The notes beneath the pieces were generated by a model. It saw only the letters and a program-made list of their open reading frames with translations, was not told where the DNA came from and made no database searches. This document shows positions 18,793 to 27,901 of a DNA stretch of 64,000 nt, piece after piece. A program made the translations under genes and the position numbers. The stretch comes from Aureimonas mangrovi. Lineage in GTDB: Bacteria; Pseudomonadota; Alphaproteobacteria; Rhizobiales; Rhizobiaceae. Position 1 is the first letter of the stretch; every line of letters starts with the position of its first letter. Location: contig NZ_CP059692.1 of assembly GCF_014058705.1 (NCBI RefSeq), positions 2,609,001 through 2,673,000 on the forward strand. The letters run 5' to 3'.

Positions 18793-20820
18793 ATGAGCAA
18801 GATCGACGAGGATTTCGGGGCGGAGGAAGCCTTCGACGAGGACGAGACGGCCGAGGAGACGCCCGCCCCGCTCGATCCGCGCATCGCGGCGATCGACTGG
18901 AACGACGGCGGCCATCTGCCCGAGGGCGCATCGTCGGGCGCCGAACTCATCGCCTCGCTCGTCAAGCGCTTGCCGAACGGGCCAGGCGTCTACCGCATGT
19001 TCGACGAGGCCGGCGACGTTCTCTATGTCGGCAAGGCGCGCTCGCTGAAGAAGCGCGTCTCCTCCTATGCGCGCCACGGCGGCCACACCAACCGCATCGC
19101 GCGCATGATCCGCGCGACGCGGCACATGGAGTTCGTCTCGACACGCACCGAGACCGAGGCGCTGCTGCTCGAGGCGAACCTCATCAAGCGCCTGCGGCCG
19201 CGCTTCAACGTGCTGCTGCGCGACGACAAATCCTTCCCCTACATCCTCGTCGCCGAGGATCACAAAGCACCGGCGATCATGAAGCACCGCGGCGCGCGCT
19301 CGCGGAAAGGCGCCTATTTCGGCCCATTCGCCTCGGCGGGGTCGGTGGGGCGGACGGTCAATGCCCTGCAACGCGCCTTCCTCATCCGCACGTGTACGGA
19401 CAGCGTCTACGCCACGCGCACCCGACCTTGCCTCCTCTACCAGATCAAGCGCTGCTCGGCGCCCTGCACACGCGAAATCTCGCTGGAGGATTACGGCGCG
19501 CTCGTCGGCGAGGCGAAGGCCTTCCTCTCCGGGCGCTCGCGCGAGGTGACGAAGGGCCTTTCGACCGCGATGCAGGAGGCCTCGGCCGACCTCGATTTCG
19601 AGCGCGCCGCCATCTATCGCGACCGCCTATCGGCCCTGTCGCACATCCAGAGCCATCAGGGCATCAACCCGCAGAGCGTGGAGGAGGCCGATGTCTTCGC
19701 CATCCATCAGGAGGGCGGGCTGACCTGCATCCAGGTCTTCTTCTTCCGCACCGGCCAGAACTGGGGCAACCGCGCCTACTTTCCGAAGGCCGATCCGTCG
19801 ATCGAGCCACAGGAGGTGCTGGCCGCCTTCATCGCCCAGTTCTACGACGACAAGCCGCCCGCCCGCCTCCTCCTCCTGCCGATCGCGATGGAGGATGAGG
19901 AACTCCTCGCCGAGGCGCTGTCCGTGAAGGCGGGGCGCAAGGTGCGCCTTCAGGTGCCGGCGCGCGGCGAGAAGAAGGACCTCGTCGACCATGCCGGCGC
20001 CAACGCGCGCGAGGCGCTCGGCCGGCGGCTGGCCGAATCCTCCTCGCAGGCGCGGCTACTGGACGGGCTTCGCGAAACATTCGGGCTCGCCCATCCGCCA
20101 CGACGTATCGAGGTCTACGACAACTCCCACATCATGGGCACGAACGCGGTGGGCGCGATGATCGTCGCCGGCCCCGAAGGCTTCGCCAAGGGGCAGTATC
20201 GCAAGTTCAACATCCGCGACACGACCATCACGCCCGGCGACGATTTCGGCATGATGCGCGAGGTGATGACGCGCCGGTTCTCGCGTCTTCTGAAGGAGCA
20301 CGAGGACGGCCCCACCCCTGCGTCGGCCGCACTTGAGAGCGAGGACGAGGCCGGCGAGATGCCGGCCTGGCCCGACCTCGTGCTGATCGACGGCGGCAAG
20401 GGCCAGATCTCGGCGGTGCGCGAAATCCTCGACCAACTCGGCATCGCCGACAAGGTGACGACGATCGGCGTCGCCAAGGGCGTCGACCGCGACGCGGGAC
20501 GCGAGCGCTTCATCGTCGACGGGCGGGAGCCCTTCTCGCTGCCGCCGCGCGACCCGGTGCTCTACTTCGTTCAGCGTCTTCGCGACGAGGCGCACCGCTT
20601 CGCCATCGGCTCCCATCGCGCGCGCCGCAAGAAGGAACTCGTCAAGAATCCGCTCGATGAGATCGCCGGTATCGGCCCCTCGCGCAAGCGCGCGCTCCTG
20701 CACCATTTCGGCACGGCGAAATCCGTCTCGCGCGCCGCGCTCGGTGATCTTCTAAAGGTCGACGGCATCTCGGAGGCGATGGCGAAGTCCATCTACGACC
20801 ATTTCCACGAGCGCGGATGA
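18793..20820 (+). CDS. uvrC: Excinuclease ABC subunit C
   Basis: Endonuclease of nucleotide excision repair that makes both incisions on DNA pre-marked by UvrAB. About 675 residues. An acidic N-terminal extension of about 50 residues precedes the GIY-YIG domain ([20 protein letters not shown]). Then come the UvrB-interacting UVR segment (about 190 residues on), the EndoV-like RNase H domain ([27 protein letters not shown]) and the C-terminal helix-hairpin-helix ([17 protein letters not shown]). An ATG at 18772 or GTG at 18640 are alternative starts. pgsA follows in the same direction after 94 bp, as in other rhizobia. Confidence 0.97.
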   Translation: MSKIDEDFGAEEAFDEDETAEETPAPLDPRIAAIDWNDGGHLPEGASSGAELIASLVKRLPNGPGVYRMFDEAGDVLYVGKARSLKKRVSSYARHGGHTNRIARMIRATRHMEFVSTRTETEALLLEANLIKRLRPRFNVLLRDDKSFPYILVAEDHKAPAIMKHRGARSRKGAYFGPFASAGSVGRTVNALQRAFLIRTCTDSVYATRTRPCLLYQIKRCSAPCTREISLEDYGALVGEAKAFLSGRSREVTKGLSTAMQEASADLDFERAAIYRDRLSALSHIQSHQGINPQSVEEADVFAIHQEGGLTCIQVFFFRTGQNWGNRAYFPKADPSIEPQEVLAAFIAQFYDDKPPARLLLLPIAMEDEELLAEALSVKAGRKVRLQVPARGEKKDLVDHAGANAREALGRRLAESSSQARLLDGLRETFGLAHPPRRIEVYDNSHIMGTNAVGAMIVAGPEGFAKGQYRKFNIRDTTITPGDDFGMMREVMTRRFSRLLKEHEDGPTPASAALESEDEAGEMPAWPDLVLIDGGKGQISAVREILDQLGIADKVTTIGVAKGVDRDAGRERFIVDGREPFSLPPRDPVLYFVQRLRDEAHRFAIGSHRARRKKELVKNPLDEIAGIGPSRKRALLHHFGTAKSVSRAALGDLLKVDGISEAMAKSIYDHFHERG

Positions 20821-20914
20821 AACTTGATCGAAGCCGCATGGCAGCCTGTTGACGCAGCAGGATGTCGCGGGGAAAAGAGGCGGGCCCGGCCCGACACAAG
20901 CGGACGCGAATTTC

Positions 20915-21496
20915 ATGGCATCCAAGGCGCTGAGCCTCCCCAACATCCTCACCTACGCGCGGATCGTCGCCGTGCCGCTGGTGGTCCTGTGCTTCTTCAT
21001 CGAAGGACGGCTCCATGGCTCGGACACGGCGCGGTGGTGGGCGCTCGGCCTTTTCGTGGCCGCCAGCCTCACGGACTGGCTTGACGGCTATCTTGCCCGT
21101 ATCTGGCAGCAGACGTCGACGATCGGCCGGATGCTAGACCCGATCGCCGACAAACTCCTGGTCGCGGCCGCACTTCTCCTCCTGGCAGCCGACGGGACCA
21201 TCGCCGGATGGACGATCTGGGCCGCCATCGTGATCCTGTGCCGGGAGATCCTCGTCTCGGGCCTGCGCGAATATCTGGCCGAGCTCAAGGTCTCCGTCCC
21301 CGTCACACGGCTCGCCAAGTGGAAAACCGGCACGCAGATGGTGGCGATCGCCTTTCTCCTTGCCGGCCCGGCGGGGGACAGGCTCGTGCCCTACATCTCG
21401 GAGACGGGCATCTTCCTGCTCTGGGTCTCGGCGATCATCACGCTCTACACGGGCTACGATTACTTCCGCGCGGGTCTGCGCCATATCGACGTCTGA
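20915..21496 (+). CDS. pgsA: CDP-diacylglycerol-glycerol-3-phosphate 3-phosphatidyltransferase
   Basis: Membrane enzyme making phosphatidylglycerophosphate, precursor of phosphatidylglycerol and cardiolipin. 193 residues with several membrane helices. The CDP-alcohol phosphatidyltransferase signature is complete: DGYLAR followed by G and two spaced Asp residues in GRMLDPIADK. The start ATG 20915 begins MASKALSLPNILTYARI, typical for PgsA; a TTG at 20849 is possible but adds unconserved residues. It lies in the uvrC-pgsA-moaD-moaE run. Confidence 0.95.
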   Translation: MASKALSLPNILTYARIVAVPLVVLCFFIEGRLHGSDTARWWALGLFVAASLTDWLDGYLARIWQQTSTIGRMLDPIADKLLVAAALLLLAADGTIAGWTIWAAIVILCREILVSGLREYLAELKVSVPVTRLAKWKTGTQMVAIAFLLAGPAGDRLVPYISETGIFLLWVSAIITLYTGYDYFRAGLRHIDV

Positions 21497-21544
21497 CGCC
21501 GCGATGCCCATCTGGAAAAGATGGGCGAAAGGAGCCCATCTGCG

Positions 21545-21796
21545 ATGAAACTCGTCTATTTCGCCTGGATCCGCGAGCGGATCGGCATGAACGAAGAGGA
21601 GGTCGTGCTGCCCGCGGGGATTGTCACCGTGGCCGATCTCCTGCACTGGCTGAAGGGTCGCGGACCGGGCTACGATGCCGCCCTGCAGGCGCCCGAGATC
21701 GTGCGCGTGGCGCTCGATCAGGAGCATTGCGACCATTCCGACCCGATCGGCCATGCGCGAGAGATCGCGATCTTCCCGCCGATGACGGGGGGCTGA
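21545..21796 (+). CDS. moaD: Molybdopterin synthase small subunit
   Basis: Ubiquitin-like sulfur carrier of 83 residues. The C-terminus FPPMTGG ends in the Gly-Gly that is adenylated by MoeB and thiocarboxylated. Together with MoaE it adds the dithiolene sulfurs to cPMP. A GGAG lies upstream of the ATG. The gap to moaE is 4 bp, so the two subunits are co-translated. Confidence 0.95.
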   Translation: MKLVYFAWIRERIGMNEEEVVLPAGIVTVADLLHWLKGRGPGYDAALQAPEIVRVALDQEHCDHSDPIGHAREIAIFPPMTGG

Positions 21797-21800
21797 GGCG

Positions 21801-22256
21801 TTGATCGAGGTCGGAGTTCAGGCCGAGCGCATCGCCGTCGGCGCCGAGACCGAGGCTATGGGCGCCGACGGCAAGGCCGGGGCGGTCGTGGCCTTCGCGG
21901 GCCATTGCCGCGACGAGGACGGACGGCTCTCGGCGCTCGAGATCGAGCACTATCCAGGAATGGCGGAGCGCGAGATCGAGGCAGTGTGCCAACAGGCTGC
22001 CGAGCGCTGGGAGCTGATGCGCGTGCGCGCCGTCCATCGCTTCGGCATGATCGCCCCGGGCGAGGAGATCGTCTTCGTCGCCTGCGCCTCGCGCCACCGC
22101 CAGGCCGCCTTCGATGGCGCCAGCTTCATCATGGATTTCATGAAGACGCGTGCGCCCTTCTGGAAGCGCGAACATCTCGAGGACGGCACGACCGGTTCAT
22201 GGGTCTCGGCCAGGGACACGGACGAAGCGGCCGCCGACCGCTGGCACCGGCTCTGA
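21801..22256 (+). CDS. moaE: Molybdopterin synthase catalytic subunit
   Basis: 151 residues. Family marks are GAVVAFAGHCRDEDGR, LEIEHYPGMAE, RVRAVHRFGMIAPGE and MKTRAPFWKRE, which carries the conserved Lys near the active site. It works as a heterotetramer with MoaD to make molybdopterin, needed for enzymes such as the oxidoreductase at 12230-14335. The start is a TTG at 21801 directly after moaD; no ATG gives the conserved N-terminus. Confidence 0.94.
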   Translation: MIEVGVQAERIAVGAETEAMGADGKAGAVVAFAGHCRDEDGRLSALEIEHYPGMAEREIEAVCQQAAERWELMRVRAVHRFGMIAPGEEIVFVACASRHRQAAFDGASFIMDFMKTRAPFWKREHLEDGTTGSWVSARDTDEAAADRWHRL

Positions 22257-22261
22257 AAACG

Positions 22262-22286
22262 AAAACGCCGGCCACGAGGGCCGGCG
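22262..22286 (-). terminator. Terminator between convergent moaE and ndk
   Basis: Perfect 8-bp stem CGCCGGCC / GGCCGGCG with a 5-nt loop (22266-22286). On the minus strand it is followed by TTTTCGTTTTC, so it is a good rho-independent terminator for ndk. The plus-strand side lacks a T-run but may still help end moaE. Confidence 0.85.
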
Positions 22287-22311
22287 CTTCCATGTCGCCG
22301 AAGGGGCTTCT

Positions 22312-22734
22312 TCAGCCGACGATTTCGGTCTCGGAGAACCAGTAGGCGATCTCGATCTTGGCCGTCTCGGGCGCGTCCGAGCCGTGCACCGAGTTCTCGC
22401 CGATCGACAGCGCGTGCGTCTTGCGGATCGTGCCCTCGTCGGCGTTCGCCGGGTTGGTCGCACCCATGATCTCGCGGTTCTTCAGGATGGCGTTCTCGCC
22501 CTCCAGAACCTGCACGACGGTCGGGCCGGAGGTCATCGTCTCGACGAGTTCGCCGAAGAACGGGCGCTCCTTGTGGACCGCGTAGAAGCCCTCGGCCTCG
22601 CGCGCGCTCATGAAGACGCGCTTGGATGCCACGACGCGCAGGCCCGCATCCTCCAGCATCTTGGTGATCGCGCCGGTCAGGTTGCGATTGGTCGCGTCGG
22701 GCTTGATCATCGAGAAGGTGCGTTCGATCGCCAT
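22312..22734 (-). CDS. ndk: Nucleoside diphosphate kinase
   Basis: Balances NTP/dNTP pools by ping-pong phosphate transfer. 140 residues, exactly the family length, starting [18 protein letters not shown]. The phosphorylated His is in the signature NSVHGSD near the C-terminus; the nucleotide-binding Lys and Arg lie in MIKPDA and further on. An AAGGA lies upstream of the ATG at 22734, and a sigma70-type promoter lies 41 bp upstream. A terminator follows the stop. Confidence 0.97.
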   Translation of the reverse strand: MAIERTFSMIKPDATNRNLTGAITKMLEDAGLRVVASKRVFMSAREAEGFYAVHKERPFFGELVETMTSGPTVVQVLEGENAILKNREIMGATNPANADEGTIRKTHALSIGENSVHGSDAPETAKIEIAYWFSETEIVG

Positions 22735-22774
22735 GCGGTGTCTGTCCTTGTTCAAGGGCTTGGAAAGTGGCGGC

Positions 22775-22803
22775 TCTATAGCCGCGACCTCCCCTCACGG
22801 CAA
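22775..22803 (-). promoter_or_regulatory. Putative sigma70 promoter of ndk
   Basis: Reading leftward: -35 TTGCCG (22798-22803), 17 bp, -10 TATAGA (22775-22780). The -10 also lies in the loop of a small inverted repeat GCGGCT-CTAT-AGCCGC. It sits in the 71-bp gap between the GST stop and the ndk start, so ndk can be transcribed independently. Confidence 0.6.
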
Positions 22804-22805
22804 GG

Positions 22806-23507
22806 TCAGGCCGCTTTTGCCGGCTCGACCTTTCGCCCGGCGCCCTCGTGGAGGTCGAGGCAGCGGGTGAACCAGTCGGTCACAAGATCGTCAGGCGCCA
22901 GCACGTTCGCGGGAGAGGAGACGCGCAACCATTGAAGCGCGCCGAAGACGATGTAGTCGGCAAAGAGCGGCGAGGAGCCGCCGATGAAGGGCTGGTGGCC
23001 GAGCATGGTGCGCAGCGGCTCCAGCGCGGCGTTCAAGGCAGCGATGCGCTCGGGCGCAGCGCCGCAGGGCACCTCCTCCAGCCTGCGGCCGAAGCGCTGC
23101 TCGCGCGTGCGCCGGAAGTGGGCACGATCGGGCTCGTCGAGCATGTCGAAGATGTCCATCAGCGCGATCTGCGTCACCAGCGGATGCAGCGTCTTGAACG
23201 ACCAGGCCTCGACGAAACGGGCCGCCGCGCGGCCACCCTCCCCGGCGAAAAGCGTCGGCCGGTCGGGATAGGTCGCCTCCAGATATTCGGCAATGGCGAA
23301 GCTGTCCTGCACCACGGTGTCGCCGTCGCGGATCACCGGGATCGTCCGGTCCGTTCCGCCCTCCATCGTCTTCACGCCTGTGAAGGGCGTCGGCACGCTC
23401 TCGAACGGCAGGCCCTTGTGGGCGAGCGCCATGCGCGTCTTCCAGCAATGCGGCGAGAAGGGCCGGCCCGCGTCAGAGCCCACGAGATCGTAGAACAGAA
23501 TGGTCAT
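22806..23507 (-). CDS. Glutathione S-transferase family protein (LigE-like)
   Basis: 233 residues. The N-terminal domain reads ILFYDLVGSDAGRPFSPHCWKTRMALAHKG (split motif: SPHCWKTRMAL is typical of the beta-etherase/LigE-like GST group). TIPVIRDGDTVVQDSFAIAEYLE carries the cis-Pro and glutathione-binding Ser. The helical C-terminal domain is longer than in the GST at 17130. Ether-cleaving activity is not implied; many relatives have unknown substrates. It precedes ndk in the same direction but ndk has its own promoter. Confidence 0.88.
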   Translation of the reverse strand: MTILFYDLVGSDAGRPFSPHCWKTRMALAHKGLPFESVPTPFTGVKTMEGGTDRTIPVIRDGDTVVQDSFAIAEYLEATYPDRPTLFAGEGGRAAARFVEAWSFKTLHPLVTQIALMDIFDMLDEPDRAHFRRTREQRFGRRLEEVPCGAAPERIAALNAALEPLRTMLGHQPFIGGSSPLFADYIVFGALQWLRVSSPANVLAPDDLVTDWFTRCLDLHEGAGRKVEPAKAA

Positions 23508-23564
23508 TCGCGCGTCTCCTGCTTCCGGTCCCCTGTACCACGACTTAAGACGACCTCGCGACGC

Positions 23565-23954
23565 TCAGGCGTAGGCGACGAGACCGAGATGCTCCTCCAT
23601 CGCCGCCATGTCGCGGTCGTTGTGGAGGATCGGCACGCCGTTCTCGATGCACCAGGTGGCGATGATCACGTCGATCGTACCGCGGACGGTGATGCCGCGC
23701 TGGCGCATGAGGCGGTAGTTGGCTGCGGCCTTGACGGCGATCTCACGTCCTCCCAGTGGCTCGAAGTTGAACCCGGACATGACGTCCGTCACCAGTTCCA
23801 CTTCGGACGGGCGCAGGCCCTGTAGCACCTCGGCCAGAACGAGATCGCCGACGATTGCGACAGAGCGATCGAGGACGCGATCGACGGCGCGCCCGAGCGG
23901 TGTATCGACCGGGCGCCAGAAGGCGATCCAGGCCGAGCTGTCGATCAGGACCAT
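23565..23954 (-). CDS. vapC: VapC-type PIN-domain ribonuclease toxin
   Basis: 129 residues. PIN-domain acidic residues are all in place: Asp5 in MVLIDSSAWI, Glu near 42 in LVLAEVLQG, Asp near 94 in GTIDVIIATW, and Asp in LHNDRDM. These enzymes cleave tRNA or rRNA at one site, but the target here is unknown. Its ATG directly follows the vapB stop, so the two are coupled. The intact catalytic set suggests an active toxin. Confidence 0.92.
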   Translation of the reverse strand: MVLIDSSAWIAFWRPVDTPLGRAVDRVLDRSVAIVGDLVLAEVLQGLRPSEVELVTDVMSGFNFEPLGGREIAVKAAANYRLMRQRGITVRGTIDVIIATWCIENGVPILHNDRDMAAMEEHLGLVAYA

Positions 23955-24161
23955 CTACTCTTCAGGCTTGTCGCGCCGCATGGCGTCGAGATCGTCGTTC
24001 CATTCGATCTTGCCACGGAGTGCCCGCATGCGCTGCTGACTCTGCTTCCAACTGACGAGCGCCCGCAGCCCTTCCTCTACCGTCTCGCGCTTGGTCTTGA
24101 GGCCCGTCGCCTCCATCGCGGAACGCATCAGTTCGTCGTCGATCTCGATATTGGTGCGCAT
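23955..24161 (-). CDS. vapB: VapB-type antitoxin
   Basis: 68 residues. The N-terminal half MRTNIEIDDELMRSAM then TGLKTKRETVEEGLRAL is the pattern of type II VapB antitoxins of the DUF2191 group (ribbon-helix-helix DNA binding). The C-terminal half (RALRGKIEWNDDLDAM) is the likely toxin-wrapping segment. The ATG at 24161 starts the ribbon; a longer frame to 24188 overlaps the operator and is unlikely. Autorepression through the palindrome just upstream is expected. Confidence 0.9.
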   Translation of the reverse strand: MRTNIEIDDELMRSAMEATGLKTKRETVEEGLRALVSWKQSQQRMRALRGKIEWNDDLDAMRRDKPEE

Positions 24162-24170
24162 GGCGGCCTC

Positions 24171-24202
24171 GATGTGTATGTTCCGCACCGAATATACACA
24201 TC
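24171..24202 (-). promoter_or_regulatory. Palindromic operator of vapBC
   Basis: Perfect 9-bp inverted repeat GATGTGTAT (24171-24179) and ATACACATC (24194-24202) with a 14-bp spacer, starting 10 bp upstream of the vapB ATG. The half-sites sit about two helical turns apart, as expected for two VapB dimers bridged in a VapBC octamer. The AT-rich half-sites also look like -10 material. Confidence 0.75.
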
Positions 24203-24260
24203 GCGAGAGCCGCGTTCAACGACCCTTCCCCACGCTCGCGCGCCGTGCGAAAAGCCGCCC

Positions 24261-26159
24261 ATGCTTCAGATCACCGATCTCTCGGCGCGCGTCGCCGGCC
24301 GTCTTCTCATCGACCATGCGAGCCTGTCGATTCCCGCGGGCACGAAGGCCGGGCTCGTGGGCCGCAACGGCGCCGGCAAGTCGACGCTGTTCCGCGCGAT
24401 CACCGGCGAGCTCGCGACAGAAAGCGGCTCGGTCTCCTACCCGAAGAACACGCGCGTCGGCCAGGTGGCGCAGGAGGCGCCGGGCACCGACCAGTCTCTT
24501 CTCGAGGTCGTCCTGGCCGCCGACGAGGAGCGCGTGCGCCTTCTCGCCGAGGCCGAGACGGCGAGCGATCCCGCGCGCATCGCCGACATTCACATGCGCC
24601 TTGCCGATATCGAGAGCCATTCGGCCGAGGCGCGCGCCGCCTCGATCCTCGACGGCCTCGGTTTCGACGCGCAGGCGCAGGCGCGGCCCGTCGGCTCGTT
24701 CTCGGGCGGCTGGCGCATGCGCGTCGCGCTCGCCGCCGTCCTCTTCTCCCGGCCCGATCTCCTGCTGCTCGACGAGCCGACCAACTATCTCGACCTCGAG
24801 GGCACGCTCTGGCTCGAGAACTTCGTCCAGCGCTACCCGTACACCGTGCTCCTGATCAGCCACGACCGCGACGTGTTGAACAACGCGGTCAACGCCATCG
24901 TCCATCTCGACCAGAAGAAGCTCGTCTTCTATCGCGGCGACTACGACAGCTTCGAGCGCCAGCGCGCCGAGAAGATGGAACTGCTGCAGAAGGCCATCGT
25001 CAAGCAGGACGCGGCCCGCAAGCACATGGAGGCCTTCGTCGAGCGCTTCCGCGCCAAGGCCTCCAAGGCCCGGCAGGCGCAGTCGCGCCTCAAGGCGCTG
25101 GAGAAGATGAAGCCGCTGACGGCCGTCATCGAGGAGACGGTGATCCCGTTCACCTTCCCCGAGCCGGACAAGATCCTCGCCTCGCCGATCATCCGCATGG
25201 AGAACGTCGCCGTCGGCTACGAGGCCGGACGATCGATCCTGCGCGGCCTCGACCTTCGCATCGACGCCGACGACCGCATCGCGTTGCTCGGCGCCAACGG
25301 CAACGGCAAGTCCACCTTCGCAAAGCTCCTTGCCGAACGGCTGAAGGAGCAGGCCGGCTCGATCACCCGCGCGCCGGGGCTGAAGATCGCGATGTTCGCC
25401 CAGCACCAGATCGACGATCTGCGCCCCGACGAGACCGCCGTCCAGCACGTACGCCGCTTCATGCCCGACGCGCCGGAGGCCAAGGTGCGCGCCAAGGTCG
25501 CGCGCATGGGCCTCGCCACCGCCAAGATGGACACCAAGGCCGACGACCTTTCCGGTGGTGAGAAGGCGCGGCTGCTGATGGGCCTCGCCACGATCGAGGC
25601 GCCGAACCTCCTGATCCTCGACGAGCCGACCAACCACCTCGACATCGAGGCGCGCGAAAGCCTCGTCCACGCGCTGAACGACTATCCCGGCGCCGTCATC
25701 CTCATCAGCCACGACCGGCACATGGTCGAGGCGACGATGGACCGTCTCTGGATCGTCGGCGACGGCACGGTCTCCCGCTATGACGGCGATCTCGACGACT
25801 ACAAGAAGCTGATCCTCTCGGGGGCGCGCGCCGGTGCCGGCAACCAGGGCACGACCTACGAACTGCCTGTGCAGCAGGTCTCCAAGGTGGACCAGCGGCG
25901 GCAGGCGGCCGAGCGCCGCGAGGCGTTGAAGCCCCTGAAGAAGAAGATCTCGACTCTGGAAATCCAGATCTCGCGGCTCCAGAAGACGATCGGCGACCTC
26001 GACGCGCAGCTCGCCGACCCGGCGCTCTATACAAGGGAGCCGGCCAGAGCCGCGCAGCTCGCCAAGCAGAAGGCCGACGCCGACAAGACCCTGACGAAGG
26101 CCGAGGGTGAATGGCTGGAGCTCACCGAGGAGCACGACGCCGCGATGGCGGCCGAATAG
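24261..26159 (+). CDS. ABC-F family ATP-binding protein (YheS-like)
   Basis: 632-residue ABC-F protein: two ATP-binding cassettes in one chain with no membrane domain; such proteins act on ribosomes. The first cassette has GRNGAGKSTLF and GSFSGGWRMRVALA, the second GANGNGKSTF and DDLSGGEKARLLMGL. The interdomain linker (FYRGDYDSFERQRAEKMELL onward) is the segment that reaches the P-site tRNA in the family. A C-terminal coiled coil (LKKKISTLEIQISRLQKTIG) is clear. Length and tail resemble E. coli YheS more than EttA or Uup. The ATG at 24261 starts MLQITDLSARVAG. pabB follows after 14 bp. Confidence 0.92.
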   Translation: MLQITDLSARVAGRLLIDHASLSIPAGTKAGLVGRNGAGKSTLFRAITGELATESGSVSYPKNTRVGQVAQEAPGTDQSLLEVVLAADEERVRLLAEAETASDPARIADIHMRLADIESHSAEARAASILDGLGFDAQAQARPVGSFSGGWRMRVALAAVLFSRPDLLLLDEPTNYLDLEGTLWLENFVQRYPYTVLLISHDRDVLNNAVNAIVHLDQKKLVFYRGDYDSFERQRAEKMELLQKAIVKQDAARKHMEAFVERFRAKASKARQAQSRLKALEKMKPLTAVIEETVIPFTFPEPDKILASPIIRMENVAVGYEAGRSILRGLDLRIDADDRIALLGANGNGKSTFAKLLAERLKEQAGSITRAPGLKIAMFAQHQIDDLRPDETAVQHVRRFMPDAPEAKVRAKVARMGLATAKMDTKADDLSGGEKARLLMGLATIEAPNLLILDEPTNHLDIEARESLVHALNDYPGAVILISHDRHMVEATMDRLWIVGDGTVSRYDGDLDDYKKLILSGARAGAGNQGTTYELPVQQVSKVDQRRQAAERREALKPLKKKISTLEIQISRLQKTIGDLDAQLADPALYTREPARAAQLAKQKADADKTLTKAEGEWLELTEEHDAAMAAE

Positions 26160-26173
26160 GCGGCAGAGGCGCG

Positions 26174-27331
26174 ATGACGCAGGATCATCGCGGCTTCGCC
26201 CTCTTTCGCGACGACTTCTCCGGCGAGGAGCTTCTGTTCCGCGAGCCCTCCGCGCTCATCGTCGCGCAAGAGGCGGGCGAGTTCGCTTCGGCGCTCGACG
26301 CAGTCGAGGAGGCGCGTGGCGCCGGGCGGTGGCTGGCCGGCTACGTCTCCTACGAGGCCGGCTATCTCCTGGAGCCCAAACTTGCCCCGCTCCTGCCGGC
26401 CGGGCGCCGCGCGCCGCTTCTTTGCTTCGGCGTCTTCGACGGGCCGGATGATCCACGCGCCCGCCGGCCATTCCGCCCCTCCTCCAACGAAGAGCCACGG
26501 ATCGAAGCGTCCCGGCCGCGCTGGTCGCGCACGGACTACGCGCGGCGCTTCGAGCGGCTGCACGCGCATCTGCGCGCGGGCGACTGCTATCAGGCGAACC
26601 TCACCTTCCCGATCGACGCCCGCTGGCAGGGCGACCCGCTGGCGCTCTTCGACGATCTGGCGCGTCGCCAGAGCGTGCGGCACTCCGCGCTGATCGAACT
26701 CACCGGACCGGTGGTGCTCTCGCGCTCGCCGGAGCTGTTCTTCGAGGTCTCCCGCGAGGGGATGATCGAGGCGCGCCCGATGAAGGGGACGGTGCCGCGC
26801 GGGCGCACGCGCGAGGAAGACGACGCGGCCCGGCATTTTTTGGCGAACGACGCCAAGAACCGCGCCGAGAATCTGATGATCGTCGATCTCCTGCGCAACG
26901 ACATCTCGCGCGTCACCGAGACGGGCTCGCTCGACGTTCCCGAGCTCTTCCGCGTCGAGAGCTTCTCGACGGTGCACCAACTCGTCAGCCATGTGCGGGC
27001 GAAGCTCGCGCCGGGTGTCGATTTCAGCGAAATCCTCGCCGCGCTCTTTCCGTGCGGCTCGATCACCGGGGCGCCGAAGATCCGGGCGATGGAGATCCTG
27101 CGCGAACTCGAAGGAGCCCCGCGCGACGTCTATTGCGGGGCCGTCGGCTGGATGGCGCCGGGTCACCGGATGGCCTTCAACGTCGCGATCCGCACGCTAT
27201 CGCTCTTCGGCAACGGCGAGGCGCGCTTCGATGTCGGCGGCGGCGTGGTGTTCGATTCCACCGCCGACGGCGAGTATGACGAATGTCTCCTGAAGGCCCG
27301 TTTCGCCACGGGAGCTTCGTTGCAGGGTTGA
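26174..27331 (+). CDS. pabB: Aminodeoxychorismate synthase component I
   Basis: Converts chorismate and ammonia to 4-amino-4-deoxychorismate for folate synthesis. 385 residues. Chorismate-binding signatures are PMKGTVPRG (the PIKGT-type motif with catalytic Lys), NRAENLMIVDLLRNDI and CGSITGAPKIRAMEIL, with GGGVVFDSTADGEYDE near the C-terminus. It is shorter than E. coli PabB and lacks a fused lyase or amidotransferase. The start ATG 26174 is close behind the ABC-F stop. No pabA or pabC is visible in the window. Confidence 0.93.
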   Translation: MTQDHRGFALFRDDFSGEELLFREPSALIVAQEAGEFASALDAVEEARGAGRWLAGYVSYEAGYLLEPKLAPLLPAGRRAPLLCFGVFDGPDDPRARRPFRPSSNEEPRIEASRPRWSRTDYARRFERLHAHLRAGDCYQANLTFPIDARWQGDPLALFDDLARRQSVRHSALIELTGPVVLSRSPELFFEVSREGMIEARPMKGTVPRGRTREEDDAARHFLANDAKNRAENLMIVDLLRNDISRVTETGSLDVPELFRVESFSTVHQLVSHVRAKLAPGVDFSEILAALFPCGSITGAPKIRAMEILRELEGAPRDVYCGAVGWMAPGHRMAFNVAIRTLSLFGNGEARFDVGGGVVFDSTADGEYDECLLKARFATGASLQG

Positions 27332-27440
27332 TCCTCGCATCGCACCGCCCCAAAATCAGAGACATCATGGAGTGACGGAGCGCATGCCGGAAGCGGTCTG
27401 CGCGATCCGAGAGCCGCGCATAGCGTGACCGGACGGCGCG

Positions 27441-27893
27441 TCAGGCCTTCTTGATCCAGCGCCGGTCCTCGCTCTGCTGCCAGTAGGTGATCGCGTGGCC
27501 GGCGGCCTTCTCGGCCTTCCAGCGCTCGCGCGCCGAGGCAAGCTGGTCCGGGTCGTGCCCGTCGAAGAGGTAGACGCCGCGCTCGTAGCCTTCAAGCGTC
27601 GCGGGCACGGCGCCCTCCACCATGAAGCGCACGGCCGGGTCGTTCGCCCGTGCTTCCGGTTCGACGGTCAGGAGAATGGGCTGGAGCGCCCCGCTGCCGC
27701 CGACATCGGTGCCGTGCGGCAGGAAGCTGTCGTCCTTGTAGGACCACAGATGAGCATCGAGCGCGTCGCGGCGCTCCTCCGTCGCGGTCTGCACCACGAC
27801 GCGCCAGCCACGCGCGATCGAGCGCTCCAGAAGATCTGGAAGCGCCTCTTCCATCCGGCTCTCGGTGAGGTGGTAGAAGAGGACTTCCGTCAT
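27441..27893 (-). CDS. holC: DNA polymerase III chi subunit
   Basis: 150 residues, the normal size of HolC: EVLFYHLTESRMEEALPDLL at the N-terminus, GWRVVVQTATEERRDALD in the middle, and AITYWQQSEDRRWIKKA at the C-terminus. In E. coli chi links the clamp loader to SSB. It lies 8 bp after pepA on the same strand, a conserved pairing in proteobacteria. It converges on pabB across a 109-bp spacer in which I see no clear terminator. Confidence 0.95.
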   Translation of the reverse strand: MTEVLFYHLTESRMEEALPDLLERSIARGWRVVVQTATEERRDALDAHLWSYKDDSFLPHGTDVGGSGALQPILLTVEPEARANDPAVRFMVEGAVPATLEGYERGVYLFDGHDPDQLASARERWKAEKAAGHAITYWQQSEDRRWIKKA

Positions 27894-27901
27894 TGGCCCG
27901 G

